The translations under genes and the position numbers were made by a program. Shown piece after piece: positions 21,237 through 33,345 of a stretch of 64,000 nucleotides of DNA (positions within the stretch are counted from its first letter, which is position 1; each line of letters begins with the position of its first letter). The DNA comes from Ceratopteris richardii (Eukaryota; Streptophyta; Polypodiopsida; Polypodiales; Pteridaceae): assembly GCA_020310875.1 (NCBI GenBank), contig CM035438.1, positions 94,988,205 through 95,052,204 on the forward strand, read 5' to 3'. The notes below the pieces were generated by a model. The model was given only the letters and a program-made list of their open reading frames with translations, was not told the origin of the DNA and did not search any database.

Positions 21237-21775
21237 ATCAGCAGGTTGTTGGATGCTTGATTTACTTATGCATCACTGGACGAGATATTGAGTTTGTTGT
21301 CTCACATATGAGCAAGTTTATGCATTGCCCAGGTGTCAAGCATTGGCAGGCGGTTAAGCGCATCGTTCACTATTGAGTGGTAGCCGACTACTTGGATTGT
21401 TTTATCCCAAGGGGGGATCACTACCGCCAGATTTACATGCTTTTTTTGACTCTAATTCGGCTCGTTGCTATGACACTCATGTGTCCACAAGTGGCTTTTG
21501 CTTCATGCTTGGTAGCTCATGCATATCTTGGTTGAGCAAGAAGCCACCTACTATGGTGACTTCTACTTTTGAGGTTGAGTATAGGGTATCTTTCACAGCA
21601 ATTGTTGAGTGTGTAAGGCATCAACACCTTATGTCTAATTTGGGTGTGGGTTAGTCTTCTGCCACCACCATATTCACTAAAACTCAGTGCGCATTGGGAT
21701 TTGCAAGGAGCCTTGTGTTTCGTGCTTGCACTAAGCACATTGAGATGCACTATCATTATCTCATGTCTTTATAGT
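21237..21775 (+). pseudogene. Copia RT end and RNase H fragment
   Basis: A plus-strand copia fragment inside the minus-strand gypsy remnant. Near 21250-21370 it reads GCLIYLCITGRDIEFVVSHMSKFMHCP, the RT C-terminus. At 21373-21654 a 93-codon frame has SGFCFMLGSSCISWLSKKPP and the STFEVEY block, then after a stop FRACTKHIEMHYHYL. The RNase H residues usually written SSTEAEY are STFEVEY. No LTR accompanies it. Confidence 0.7.
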
Positions 21776-22640
21776 CCAATCATTTGAGAGATGACCTCCA
21801 ATTGCTCCAGCATGAGCCATTTCCAATATAGGGAGATACTCAATCATGAATACACATTCTTCATTGATTATCTTCTCCTTGGTGGAAAAGCTTCTTTCAT
21901 ATGATCACATAATCTTTATTGTGCTCCTCTAGAGCTCTCTCTCTCTAGCTTAAATTGTTCCTTTTGGGTAAGTTTTTAAACTCAAGAACTCTATGATTGG
22001 CTTACTCCATTCAAATGTTGTCGTAGAATAGATCAAAGATGAATGCTCATCTAGTGAGGAGATTTGGCATAATTTGCAACTAGTCACATATTCATGTAGC
22101 ATCTCCTATCAATATAGTCCTAACCTTCTTGCTTCTTGAGTTGTTCCATTTACTCCTTTATGGACTTTCCATTTATTTTCATGAAGTTTTCGAATCATGG
22201 CTTTTCTTTGATCATCTTCTACACACCTTAGAAGTACTCCATTAGCATCTTTGAAGTATAAGCTACCCACAACATAGTGAAGGTTTCTTATTTTCCAAAT
22301 TTCTTTACCTTTTGCAAAGTTGATTCTGCATCATGGTCCATGTGTAAGCATGGGCACCAATTTTTTAGCCCATGATGGACATAATTCCATGTTTAATAGG
22401 GAAATGTTTGGTAGTTCATTAGCTACTCCTATTGGTGGTTCTCCATGTGTCATTCTAGACAAATGATCCATTGTAATGTGTGTACTTCCTTTCTTAACAA
22501 CTACCTTAAAGTGAAATTCCATTAACAAAAGAAACCATCTAACTATTCTTCTTGTGTTGCAAGGTTTATTGACCAAATACAATAAAGCTTGATGACCAAT
22601 GAAGTAGTTTAAAATTTTTTCATTGCATATACCATCCCTA
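21776..22640 (-). pseudogene. Gypsy RNase H end and integrase zinc region remnant
   Basis: At 22582-22331 the RNase H C-terminus is clear: RRIVRWFLLLMEFHFKVVVKKGSTHITMDHLSRM. Further on, scattered residues such as AHAGAIGGHLS near 21810-21850 resemble the start of the H2C2 integrase domain. Multiple stops. The order and strand agree with 20691-21236. Confidence 0.6.
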
Positions 22641-22651
22641 GTCCTTCTCTT

Positions 22652-23138
22652 TTTTATAACTTATGGAATAATGAAATGTTATATGGATTTTAATGTCTTG
22701 AGGGTTTTAATGTGATTTTGATTTAGCAGGTGAACATTCATGAGGGTGTGAGTGCATGTGGACTTATTCAGATATTTAGAAGAATATTTGGAAGATAGTA
22801 TCTTAGTTATATTTTTTAAAAATAATAGATGGTTTTAGAAAGGATGTTTTTGTAAAAATAGTAGATCACTTGAAAAGCGATGATGTTGTAAATAAAGCAG
22901 ATTTTCATAAATGCACACTTTTCGAAGTGCCACCCTCATGTGTCTTCTATTCAAGGTGTAATGAAAAATACCTATAAATACACATGCTCTGATGGACTCT
23001 TCCATCAGAGTATGTGAGGGGAGATTGTACCCAATCTGGCATCAAGACTCTTGTCTCTTTCTATTCTCTAAGTACTTTTGTGAGATTTCATTTCTTTACT
23101 ATCCTCTACATACGTGCTTCTATAGGATCTGGTCAATA
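22652..23138 (+). repeat. Diverged first LTR of a small LTR element
   Basis: Homologous along its length to the three LTR copies at 24083, 25401 and 26707 but clearly more diverged from them than they are from each other. It contains CCTATAAATACACATG, a TATA box, and ends GGTCAATA where the others end GGTCAACA. The orientation shown is the one in which the TATA box precedes the pyrimidine-rich R/U5 part. Confidence 0.65.
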
Positions 23139-23342
23139 ATGCCATGAGAGGCATCGACTAAGGCATAGAACTATGGCATAACTTTGGCATCTTTGGCTTC
23201 TTTAGAAATCATGGCTCACTTGGTTCCCTTTGGTTCCATTGGCTATGCGCGAACCAATTCTAACTTATGAGTGGCAATAAGTGCTTATTTATTTCCCTAG
23301 TTAGCTTAATTATTTCTCTAGTTAGCCTACTTAGTTCCTTAT

Positions 23343-23420
23343 TTAGCATGTAGGGGATTTAAGCCCACAACCTCACACTTACAAGAGATAAGATTTATCC
23401 ACTAGCCTATTTTCACTTAT
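23343..23420 (-). repeat. tRNA-like sequence in the interior
   Basis: On the minus strand TAGGCTAGTGGATAA resembles an A box, and about 45 bases on GGGCTTAAATCCC resembles a B box. No complete tRNA fold. It is present only before the first tandem unit. Confidence 0.35.
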
Positions 23421-23436
23421 TGATACCCCATTCCTT

Positions 23437-26400
23437 TTAATTAATATCTAACACTACTTTTAACACTTTCTTCACCTTATTTATTTATTTATTTACTTAT
23501 CTATATAAAGCTCTCTTGTATTTATCTATCTATTTATTTATTTATTTAACACTATCATCTATTAATTAATTAATTTATTTATTTAGCACTCTCATTTATT
23601 TATTTATTATTTTTATATATTTCCAATACAAAAGGCTTTCTTTTCTATTTTCATTTAAATATTACTAACATTATTTTCACATGTTTAGTAACAGGTTATG
23701 GACCCTACCCATACAGAGAGGATTTTGGTGAGCTATTTATTAAGTGTTACTTATTATATGTATTTTTCATCATCACGATAAGTTATTTATTAAAATTATT
23801 TATATGCATCATGGCTTTCCAAAAAGTTATTTTATTAGATTGAGATGTTCATTTTTGTAGTAACTTTTGGGTTAGATTATTTCAAAAAAGAGAATTAGGT
23901 TCCAAAATAGACTTTAGCCCTGCATATCATTCATAGTCACATTAAGTTCTAGTTTTCCATGTGCATGCATGTGTTTTTACATGTAACATGCTTATGATTG
24001 TTCAATGATGGGACATGTGACTCGCCATCAATGTCTTTTTTTCGTTATCAACTAAGGTGAGTTGCTCGTCAACTAGGAGGCATGTTATACTTTATGGAAT
24101 AATGGAATGCTATATGGATTTTAATGTCTTGAGGCTTTTAATATGATTTGTGTTTTGATTTAGTACGTGAAGACTCATGAGGGTGTGAATGTGCATGGAC
24201 TTATTTAGATATTTAGAAGAATATTTAGAAGATAGTATTTAGTTATTTTTAAAAAAATGATAGATCACTTTAGAAAGTGACATTTTTGTAAAAATAGTAG
24301 ATTGCTTGAAAAGTGATAATTTTGTAAATAAAGAAGATTTTTGTAAATGCACACTTTTTGAAGCGCCACCCTCAAGTATCTTCTATTCAAAAAATAATGA
24401 AAAATACCTATAAATACATATGCTCTGATAGACTCATCCATCTGAGTATGTGGGGGGAGATTGTATCCCATCTAGTGTCAAGACTCTTGTCTCTTTCTAT
24501 TCTCTGAGTACTTTTGTGAGATTTCATTTCTGTACTATCCTCTGCATGCGTGCATCTGTGGGATTCGGTCAACACTGGTTCTGTAGTAGTGCAATTTTGC
24601 TCACCTTGGTTCAATTATCTACTAGCATATGCAATAGGATGATCTCATTATCTTGATGTTGGATCTCATTTTTCTGATGTTGGTTGTGTGAACATGCATC
24701 CAATTCAAAAATTAGAAGCATCTACGTGAATATGAAATGGTTAATTAATATCTAACACTACTTTTAACACTTTCTTCACCTTATTTATTTATTTATTTAC
24801 TTATCTATATAAAGCTCTCTTTTGTATTTATCTATCTATTTATTTATTTATTTAACACTATCATCTATTAATTTATTTATTTACTTATTTATTTATTTAT
24901 TTAGCACTCTCATTTATTTATTTATTATTTTTATATATTTCCAATACAAAAGGCTTTCTTTTCTATTTTCATTTAAATATTACTAACATTATTTTCACAT
25001 GTTTAGTAACAGGTTATGGACCCTACCCATATAGAGAGGATTTTGGTGAGCTATTTATTAAGTGTTACTTATTATATGTATTTTTCATTATCACGATAAG
25101 TTATTTATTAAAATTATTTATATGCATCATGGCTTTCCAAAAAGTTATTTTATTAGATTGAGATGTTCATTTTTGTAGTAACTTTTGGGTTAGATTATTT
25201 CAAAAAAGAGAATTAGGTTCCAAAATAGACTTTAGCCCTGCATATCATTCATAGTCACATTAAGTTCTAGTTTTCCATGTCCATGCATGTGTTTTTACAT
25301 GTAACATGTTTATGATTGTTCAATGATGGGACATGTGACTCGCCATCAATGTCTTTTTTGCGTTATCAACTAAGGTGAGTTGCTCGTCAACTAGGAGGCA
25401 TGTTATACTTTATGGAATAATGGAATGCTATATGGATTTTAATGTCTTGAGGCTTTTAGTATGATTTGTGTTTTGATTTAGTACGTGAAGACTCATGAGG
25501 GTGTAAATGTGCATGGACTTATTTAGATATTTAGAAGAATATTTAGAAGATAGTATTTAGTTATTTTTAAAAAAATGATAGATCACTTTAGAAAGTGACA
25601 TTTTTGTAAAAATAGTAGATTGCTTGAAAAGTGATAATTTTGTAAATAAAGCAGATTTTTGTAAATGCACACTTTTTGAAGCGCCACCCGCAAGTATCTT
25701 CTATTCAAAAAATAATGAAAAATACCTATAAATACATATGCTCTGATAGACTCATCCATCTGAGTATGTGGGGGGAGATTGTATCCCATCTAGTGTCAAG
25801 ACTCTTGTCTCTTTCTATTCTCTGAGTACTTTTGTGAGATTTCATTTCTGTACTATCCTCTGCATGCGTGCATCTGTGGGATTCGGTCAACACTGGTTCT
25901 GTAGTAGTGCAATTTTGCTCACCTTGGTTCAATTATCTACTAGCATATGCAATAGGATGATCTCATTATCTTGATGTTGGATCTCATTTTTCTGATGTTG
26001 GTTGTGTGAACATGCATCCAATTCAAAAATTAGAAGCATCTACGTGAATATGAAATGGTTAATTAATATCTAACACTACTTTTAACACTTTCTTCACCTT
26101 ATTTATTTATTTATTTACTTATCTATATAAAGCTCTCTTTTGTATTTATCTATCTATTTATTTATTTATTTAACACTATCATCTATTAATTTATTTATTT
26201 ACTTATTTAGCACTCTCATTTATTTATTTATTATTTTTATATATTTCCAATACAAAAGGCTTTCTTTTCTATTTTCATTTAAATATTACTAACATTATTT
26301 TCACATGTTTAGTAACAGGTTATGGACCCTACCCATACAGAGAGGATTTTGGTGAGCTATTTATTAAGTGTTACTTATTATATGTATTTTTCATCATCAC

Positions 26401-27362
26401 GATAAGTTATTTATTAAAATTATTTATATGCATCATGGCTTTCCAAAAAGTTATTTTATTAGATTGAGATGTTCATTTTTGTAGTAACTTTTGGGTTAGA
26501 TTATTTCAAAAAAGAGAATTAGGTTCCAAAATAGACTTTAGCCCTGCATATCATTCTTAGTCACATTAAGTTCTAGTTTTCCATGTCCATGCATGTGTTT
26601 TTACATGTAACATGCTTATGATTGTTCAATGATGGGACATGTGACTCGCCATCAATGTCTTTTTTTCGTTATCAACTAAGGTGAGTTGCTCGTCAACTAG
26701 GAGGCATGTTATACTTTATGGAATAATGGAATGCTATATGGATTTTAATGTCTTGAGGCTTTTAGTATGATTTGTGTTTTGATTTAGTACGTGAAGACTC
26801 ATGAGGGTGTGAATGTGCATGGACTTATTTAGATATTTAGAAGAATATTTAGAAGATAGTATTTAGTTATTTTTAAAAAAATGATAGATCACTTTAGAAA
26901 GTGACATTTTTGTAAAAATAGTAGATTGCTTGAAAAGTGATAATTTTGTAAATAAAGCAGATTTTTGTAAATGCACACTTTTTGAAGCGCCACCCTCAAG
27001 TATCTTCTATTCAAAAAATAATGAAAAATACCTATAAATACATATGCTCTGATAGACTCATCCATCTGAGTATGTGGGGGGAGATTGTATCCCATCTAGT
27101 GTCAAGACTCTTGTCTCTTTCTATTCTCTGAGTACTTTTGTGAGATTTCATTTCTGTACTATCCTCTGCATGCGTGCATCTGTGGGATTCGGTCAACACT
27201 GGTTCTGTAGTAGTGCAATTTTGCTCACCTTGGTTCAATTATCTACTAGCATATGCAATAGGATGATCTCATTATCTTGATGTTGGATCTCATTTTTCTG
27301 ATGTTGGTTGTGTGAACATGCATCCAATTCAAAAATTAGAAGCATCTACGTGAATATGAAAT
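23437..27362. repeat. Three tandem 1.3 kb units
   Basis: Units 23437-24740, 24741-26058 and 26059-27362 are almost identical. Each starts TTAATTAATATCTAAC, runs through the 3' part of the interior and an LTR, and ends with a 160-bp flank finishing GTGAATATGAAAT. The 1318- and 1306-bp spacings between equivalent positions differ by one 12-bp block of TTTA repeats present at about 24885-24900 and absent in the third unit. Internal TTTA/TATT microsatellites occur in every unit. Confidence 0.9.
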
Positions 27363-29925
27363 TGATGTCCACCCTTCCACGTAGTCATGAGGATTCATGG
27401 CAAGGAGGGAGAAATTGAAGAATTATGTTTTGGCTCTCCTTAGTCTCATGCGGATTCGGGCCTACATGCAGGGTTTTTGTTGCATACATGAAATTGTTTC
27501 TAAAATTTTTGCACTCAATTGGATAATTTAACTCTCTCAAATATAGCATATATCATAGCTCATCATTTAAATTGAAGCATCGATAAGGGAACCATCAATA
27601 TTGAGCGCTCCAAACCTCCCACAACTTCCTCATAGTCTTGAGGCAAAATAGCATTATCATTATCATATAAAGTTCATATGTAATTAAGCTCACACTCTTT
27701 TGGACTCCAACAATGATAAAAATGGTGGAAGCTTCTTTGGTTTGTCACGTGGGAGCTTTCTCCCACGCAATCTAAAGTTTCCTAATTAACAACATATTTT
27801 TTTCTTTGCTGCCTTGATTTATAATAGGTAAACAAAAAGATCAACGCAGACAACTCACAAACTTCACCAGTACAATTTTTGACATTTGTGTTCGTTACAA
27901 ATGCATAGCTAACACAATGGAATCCTCGTATTGGCACAAAATTGTTCAATATAGGCACAAAATATATCTATATTGGCACAATGGAATCCTCATATTGTTC
28001 AAAGTTGGCACAAAATCCTTCCCTATTTCAAGCTAAGCTACTGATACTGGAAATTATACTTCAAAGTCTGGAACCAAAAGTGACTTCTTGCATCCGTGAT
28101 AGTTTTCTTGAATCCTCACTATCAAAAAACCTCCTTTCTACCTAAAGACATAGAACCAGGTGCAAAATAGACACCATCAATACTTCAAGCTTCCCTTGGA
28201 ACTAATTGGAGATGAATGGCTATTTGTTAAGGATCTTCAATAGTCCATTTGGATGATGTGGAAAGCTCCCTTGATGTTCCCTTTAGCTTCTGCCTCTAAT
28301 GCCTCATCTCAACTCAGTTTAGTCACCTACTGATTTGCATCTAATTCCACATCTCAGCTCAGTTTAGTCACCTACTAATTTGCATCTAATTCCAGTGCGT
28401 ATTCCTTTCTATTTTGCCCATCTCAACTTGTTCTTGCTTCATTCCATCAATTACAAGTGGAGAGTACGCTGGTTTGCATATAAAGATCTTCATGTACCTT
28501 CCCCTTTTGGTTAATTTGCATCATTCCACTTGCATTAATAGTGACTCGCTCCACAACCATCTACTCATTTGCAATGAGAAATTCTATTGGATGCGTCTTC
28601 TCCTTTCTTGCATACCTAAGGGATACCACGGGTCTTCATCTATCTCTTCTAAACATGCTCTCTTCCCTTATGTTGTTAGTAGCATCCTTCCATAGGCCTT
28701 CAATTTCCCATAATAAAGAGTCACCAAATTGAGTTAACCTAGAATGATGGAGCAGGTCCTTGCGCTTTCCTTCCTCCCCTCCGAATAGTTGGAGCTCTCC
28801 TGCTGCTGCCCTACCTCACGTAAGATGAGCTTGTAATCATTGATGCCATCTGCATGCATGCCTATGCCATCAATCCTCCTACTTCATACCTCCTTCCTCC
28901 TGACCCCTCAGCATCCAAGTTTTTCTCGAATTCCTTGATCTTCTGTCAGCATGTATTTCCCCTTTTGCCCATCACGTGGTTGCCAAGATCCCCTTCATAT
29001 CCTCCTCTTGCTACTCGAGGCTTCTTGAAACCTGCCAAAAAAAAAAACAACCCCCCACACGAAAACTCCACGTATCTTCTTGCTATGTCAAATTAGTATT
29101 TTCTTATTTTCATAACATACATTCACTTTAGTTATTAAAATGATTGCACACATCTCGTCAAACATGTTCATATGCACACATGAGTTAACATTCCTCGATT
29201 GCATACACAGATGTATTCTTACAATGGCACAGCTTGAATCCATTCCAATGGATTTCTACGCGGAACAAGTTCTTCAAATATGCTTCCTATATTTCACTCT
29301 TTTATTGGGTGTATTCAAATATATGCACACAAATGGAGTCTATATACATCGTGCTTTATGCACGTGCAACCTTATGTATGCACATCCATAGATATATATG
29401 CACTCATACAAGCCTATATTCACATACAAACGTATGATGCTCCAATGTCTCACATTAACAAGCACTCTTTAGGTTCACATAAGTGAATGTCAAAGTTTCA
29501 AAACATCGGTCTCATACAAATAACCGGTGACAATTCGATTTCAAGTAGAAAGTCAAAGAACAAAATCATCAAGTCATTAAATACTTAAAGCTCTCATGGT
29601 TTGGCTTTTAGATATCGCAAAGTGTGTCTGTTTGTTTCTCCTTAATGCCATTGACATCTGTAACTTAACATATGTACATGCCTTGATTAGGTCACACTTA
29701 CCTCCTTCTAAGCTTGTGATTGGAACCTCTAAATTGTTTGTAATTTTAGTCTTCGAAACTCGACCTCACGAACCTTCAACTGCTATATCAAAAACACCAA
29801 AACATATTAATATATTAATAAATTAACACTCCAACAATTCCTTGTTCAACACATTCCATAATTCATAACATGCCCCTCAGTTGAAAAAGCAATTGACCTC
29901 AATTGATAAAATAAAAATAAACATG
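27363..29925. other. Unrecognised AT-rich sequence
   Basis: Short open frames occur on the + strand (for example 28414-28695 and 28854-29096) but none has a recognisable domain or coding-like composition. A GGCACAA motif recurs several times at 27935-28015, within about 80 bases. I see no gene. Confidence 0.5.
28306..28392. repeat. Tandem duplication of about 43 bp
   Basis: CAGTTTAGTCACCTACT followed by (G/A)ATTTGCATCTAATTCCA occurs twice in a row with two or three differences. Confidence 0.85.
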
Positions 29926-30020
29926 GATGGTCGGTCACATGTTCCATCACAGAACGAAAATAAGCATGTTCCATGTAAAAACACATGCATGGAAATGTTC
30001 ATGGAAGAGTTACATTAATG
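29926..30020 (-). repeat. Diverged inverted copy of the tandem-array interior
   Basis: The reverse complement contains CATGCATGTGTTTTTACATG, an AACATGCTTAT block and GGAACATGTGAC in the same order and spacing as 23955-24030 in the tandem array, with many substitutions. It suggests an older relative of that element in opposite orientation. Confidence 0.5.
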
Positions 30021-30239
30021 TGTTTGTGTATGATATGCAGAAACTAAGTGGTCATAATGGGGTGTTAATTGTGTTTTATGTATCCATTGACATTCTTCAG
30101 TAGAGTGATTTTTGTACTTAACTAAATATCGATGATATTGAGTACTTGTGCATCTAGTAGTGACATCATGATCAATTATTAAATGGTAATATGAAAAGAG
30201 TTATGTATATTCCAATGAGATGGTATATCTAATCTAAAT

Positions 30240-30620
30240 GAATTATCATTAATTTTTTGTATAATGCAAAACGGTCCATAATAGCATGGGTAAGTTTAAT
30301 ATTAGGATTTTGTAAAATATTTTTGTTGATTTAATGCTATGCAGCCATACAAGATCATTTTCCTTGAATTCCATTGCTAATCGTTTGGTATTGACTTTTC
30401 CTAATGTGCTGATGAACATCGTGAGGTATAAAAATGTGAACTTGAGCAATAGAATCAGCCATTGGAATGTTAGTTTGAGTAAGTGACATGGGAGTGGGAA
30501 GCTTTTTACCATAAATAATTTCAAAAGGTGCACGTTGTCAGAAGGATTTCCACCTTCACGTTGATATTCAGGAAAAAAAACATTTTTTATTGATTATCTT
30601 GTTGATAAGTTCATTCATTT
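30240..30620 (-). pseudogene. Gypsy integrase C-terminal remnant
   Basis: On the minus strand RAPFEIIYGKKLPTPMSLTQ and AQVHIFIPHDVHQHI are readable. This is the block that ends the core of Ty3/gypsy integrases (xxPFxxVYGxxPxxP). A 94-codon open frame overlaps it in another phase. No other pol domain is nearby. Confidence 0.5.
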
Positions 30621-30639
30621 GATTAATCTCTCTCGTACG

Positions 30640-31820
30640 TGGAGGTAGCACATTTATGGAAAGGAGCACTAAACTAATATCATGAACTGATAGCATTATA
30701 CATGACCACTTTGTTTTCATGTGTCCACACTAGGGTTTACCCTAAGTGCTAATATAAATGTCTAATTGAACCCAAATGGACATGCTATGGGTAGAAACCT
30801 ATAAGTTTAGCTAAATATCACTAATTATGTGTGTATGTATGAGGGTTCAGATGTGTGTTTGTATGAGTAGGTATGCGTGTGTGTGATTATTGACATTACA
30901 ATTATATGTATGGATATTTTAATTCATAAAAATATATTTATAGTTAGTTAATATATCCTATATTTTATACATTTAATTAATATAAATCAAATTATGCTTT
31001 ATTTAACTATCTTAATAGTGTGTGAATATGTGAACATTAAGGTATTTAATTCTATTAAACCTTTAGTGCAAGCTTAAATCAAAAGTATTAATGATTTATT
31101 AAATTAAAACCCAATTAAATTAAAATGATAAAAAAAATAGATAAATTATTTGTGGTGTGTGTGAGTAAGTGTTTAAAGAGTGATGCATATGAAATGTGTA
31201 CTTAAAGTAAGATAAAGTGTGTGTTGAAAGTAAGGTGAGTGAGTATGTGTGTTAAAGGGTGGTTGTGAGAGAAAAGTGAATTCAAAGTGTGGTGTGAGTG
31301 GAATGTGTGATTAAAGTGGATTGAATTAAAAGAGAGGTGTGTATTGAAAGGTGTCTACATTTGTGGAACTATATATATGTATGTACAATGTTCTAAGTTT
31401 CTAATGATTGTTTTCAGGTAGTTTTTTATCTCCTTCTTGCTTCTTGTTTCTATTAGAGAGAAATACCTCTTCTTTTTTCTAGTAGCATACACTATAGTTC
31501 TAGGGATCATAGAGAGAGAAGGAAGATGGAGCAGAACTTCTGGCATCTCTGTCATAAGGAGTTTGGAGCATTCTAGAGGAGGCAGGAGATCCCCTCTAGC
31601 GATGCTGACGGCAAAGAGAGAGCTGGAGAGAGACTATAGAAGAGAGAAAAAAAAGATCTTCTTTCTGCAAGGCGGCTACGCAGGTATTTAGCAGAGAGAA
31701 AGAGAGTTAAATCCTCTTTTTTTTATCGACTGCTGCATATGCCAACAGCCTCAGGCAGAGAGAGGGCAAGAAATTAATCTTCTTTCCCCCCTCCCACGGC
31801 TGCAATGCACAGCACATAGG
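30640..31820. other. Unrecognised GT-rich and AT-rich sequence
   Basis: From about 30830 to 31340 the + strand is rich in GTGTGTGA-type words, a decayed simple repeat. No gene seen. Confidence 0.4.
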
Positions 31821-31821
31821 A

Positions 31822-31824
<3 letters not shown>

Positions 31825-31896
<72 letters not shown>

Positions 31897-31918
31897 AGAG
31901 AGAGAGAGAAAGAAAAGA
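31825..31918. repeat. (AG)n microsatellite
   Basis: More than 30 uninterrupted AG units, then shorter interrupted ones to about 31918. Open frames across it are artefacts of the repeat. Confidence 0.95.
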
Positions 31919-32149
31919 GAAATATGCTGGCAGCGGTTTGGTAGAGGTGCAGATAGAATATGTCAGAGAGAGAAAAGTAATGGGAATTCCTCAAGGCTTC
32001 TGACTAGGCACAACGCTGAAGAGAACCCTTCTGACGACGGTTTGATAGAAATGGGGACACACGCAGCTATCACGTTGGAGAGAGAGAGATATATAAATTT
32101 TATTGTTTTAAGTTACTCATAAATATTATTTATTTAATTAACATATCTA

Positions 32150-33345
32150 GAATATGAGCATGAATGAATGAATATATGCATGTATGTGAGATATGTAGAT
32201 GCTTATATGTATTAGATGTGGAAATACATATGCGTTATGTGCATATTCATGATATGATATGATGCATAAGTGAAGGTATGTCATGAGGATGTATGAGAAA
32301 TCCATGATTGTATTAATGTGAGTTAGTGTGCATGTATGTATGATGTGCATAAGCATGATGTGTGTGGTAAGAGTTCATGTATATATAATTAAATGCATAT
32401 GTATGGATGAATGAAGTGTGCATATATATGGAAAATACACAGGTAAACTAGCTAATGTATGCATAATGTGTAGTAGCATGTTTATGAGTGTGAGCATATA
32501 CATGCTTAATGCATGTACATGAGCATGCATGTATATGTAATTGCATATGCATGTGTATGAGTAGGAATGCAAGTATAATTATATAAGCATGCATTAGATG
32601 TTTGAATGCACACTATGAATGCATGTATGCATATGTATGCATGAAAAAGTAAAAGTGAATGTGAAAAATGCATGTGCATGAGATAGTATGGTTGTGAGTT
32701 AGAGTGCATGTATGTATGATGTGCTAAGCATATATGTGTGAAGCATGTGCATACATGAGAGTGTGTGTGCATGTATGGATGTGGGTATGCATATGTGAAA
32801 GTAAGAGAAGGATTAAAATGTGTGTAGATGCATGTATATGTATATGATAATGCATGTGCATGTGAGTATGTATTAGCATAAGTGTAAGTTTATAAATGTG
32901 TGTTAGGATGTGTGTTAGTATATGAAAGTGCATGAATGTATGTTTATGAGTATATGCATATGCATGATTGCTGCATGTTAATACATGTGCATTTAAGTAA
33001 TGTATGCATGTATGTGCGAATGTATGCATTAGAGTGCACGTGAATGCTTTAATGTATATATGAACATATGCATGAGTATAGAGATGCATATATACATGAA
33101 AATGAAAATAAATGCATATGCATGATAGATGCAAGTCATAATGCATGTGTATGCATATGAGAATTAATGCATGTGTGCATGTGAGCATGATATGTGTATA
33201 ATCATGTGAGTATTAGCATAAGCATAAGAGAGTGAGTTAGTATGTGCTAGCATATTTAAGAGTTCTGTTAGCATGAACATACAGGAATGTGTAGCATATG
33301 TATGAATATTGTGTTAGCATATGTTAGCATGCATGTTTTAAAGTA
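32150..33345. repeat. Cryptic simple-sequence tract of ATGCATGTATG words
   Basis: About 1.2 kb built almost wholly from shuffled ATGCAT, GTATGT, GCATAT and GTGTGA words with no fixed period. The 154-codon minus-strand frame at 32724-33188 is a His/Thr/Leu/Ile repeat typical of such DNA and is not called as a gene. Confidence 0.8.

Larger units (their letters stand above)
22652..27198 (+). mobile_element. Non-coding LTR element with tandemly multiplied LTRs
   Basis: Four LTR copies of about 490 bp alternate with about 0.8-0.95 kb interiors: LTRs at 22652-23138, 24083-24574, 25401-25892 and 26707-27198. The last three start TGTTATACTTT after AACTAGGAGGCA, a purine-rich PPT-like run, and end CGGTCAACA. 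The interior has no gag or pol and no clear primer binding site, so this is a small non-autonomous element. The multiplication results from later tandem duplication, described separately. Confidence 0.6.

Noticed and set aside
24265-27280. Three sets of identical 68-codon frames in the tandem array
   Set aside because: They fall in LTR sequence, overlap on both strands and repeat only because the DNA is triplicated. No domain is recognised.
28414-29100. Short plus-strand frames, possibly a small gene
   Set aside because: No similarity to known domains, no splice signals or start context, and low-complexity Pro/Ser/Leu composition.
31707-31994. 95-codon frame with a Leu-Ser repeat
   Set aside because: Direct translation of the (AG)n microsatellite.
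32724-33188. 154-codon minus-strand frame
   Set aside because: It lies wholly in simple-sequence ATGCAT/GTGTAT DNA and is a His/Thr/Leu/Ile repeat with no domain.
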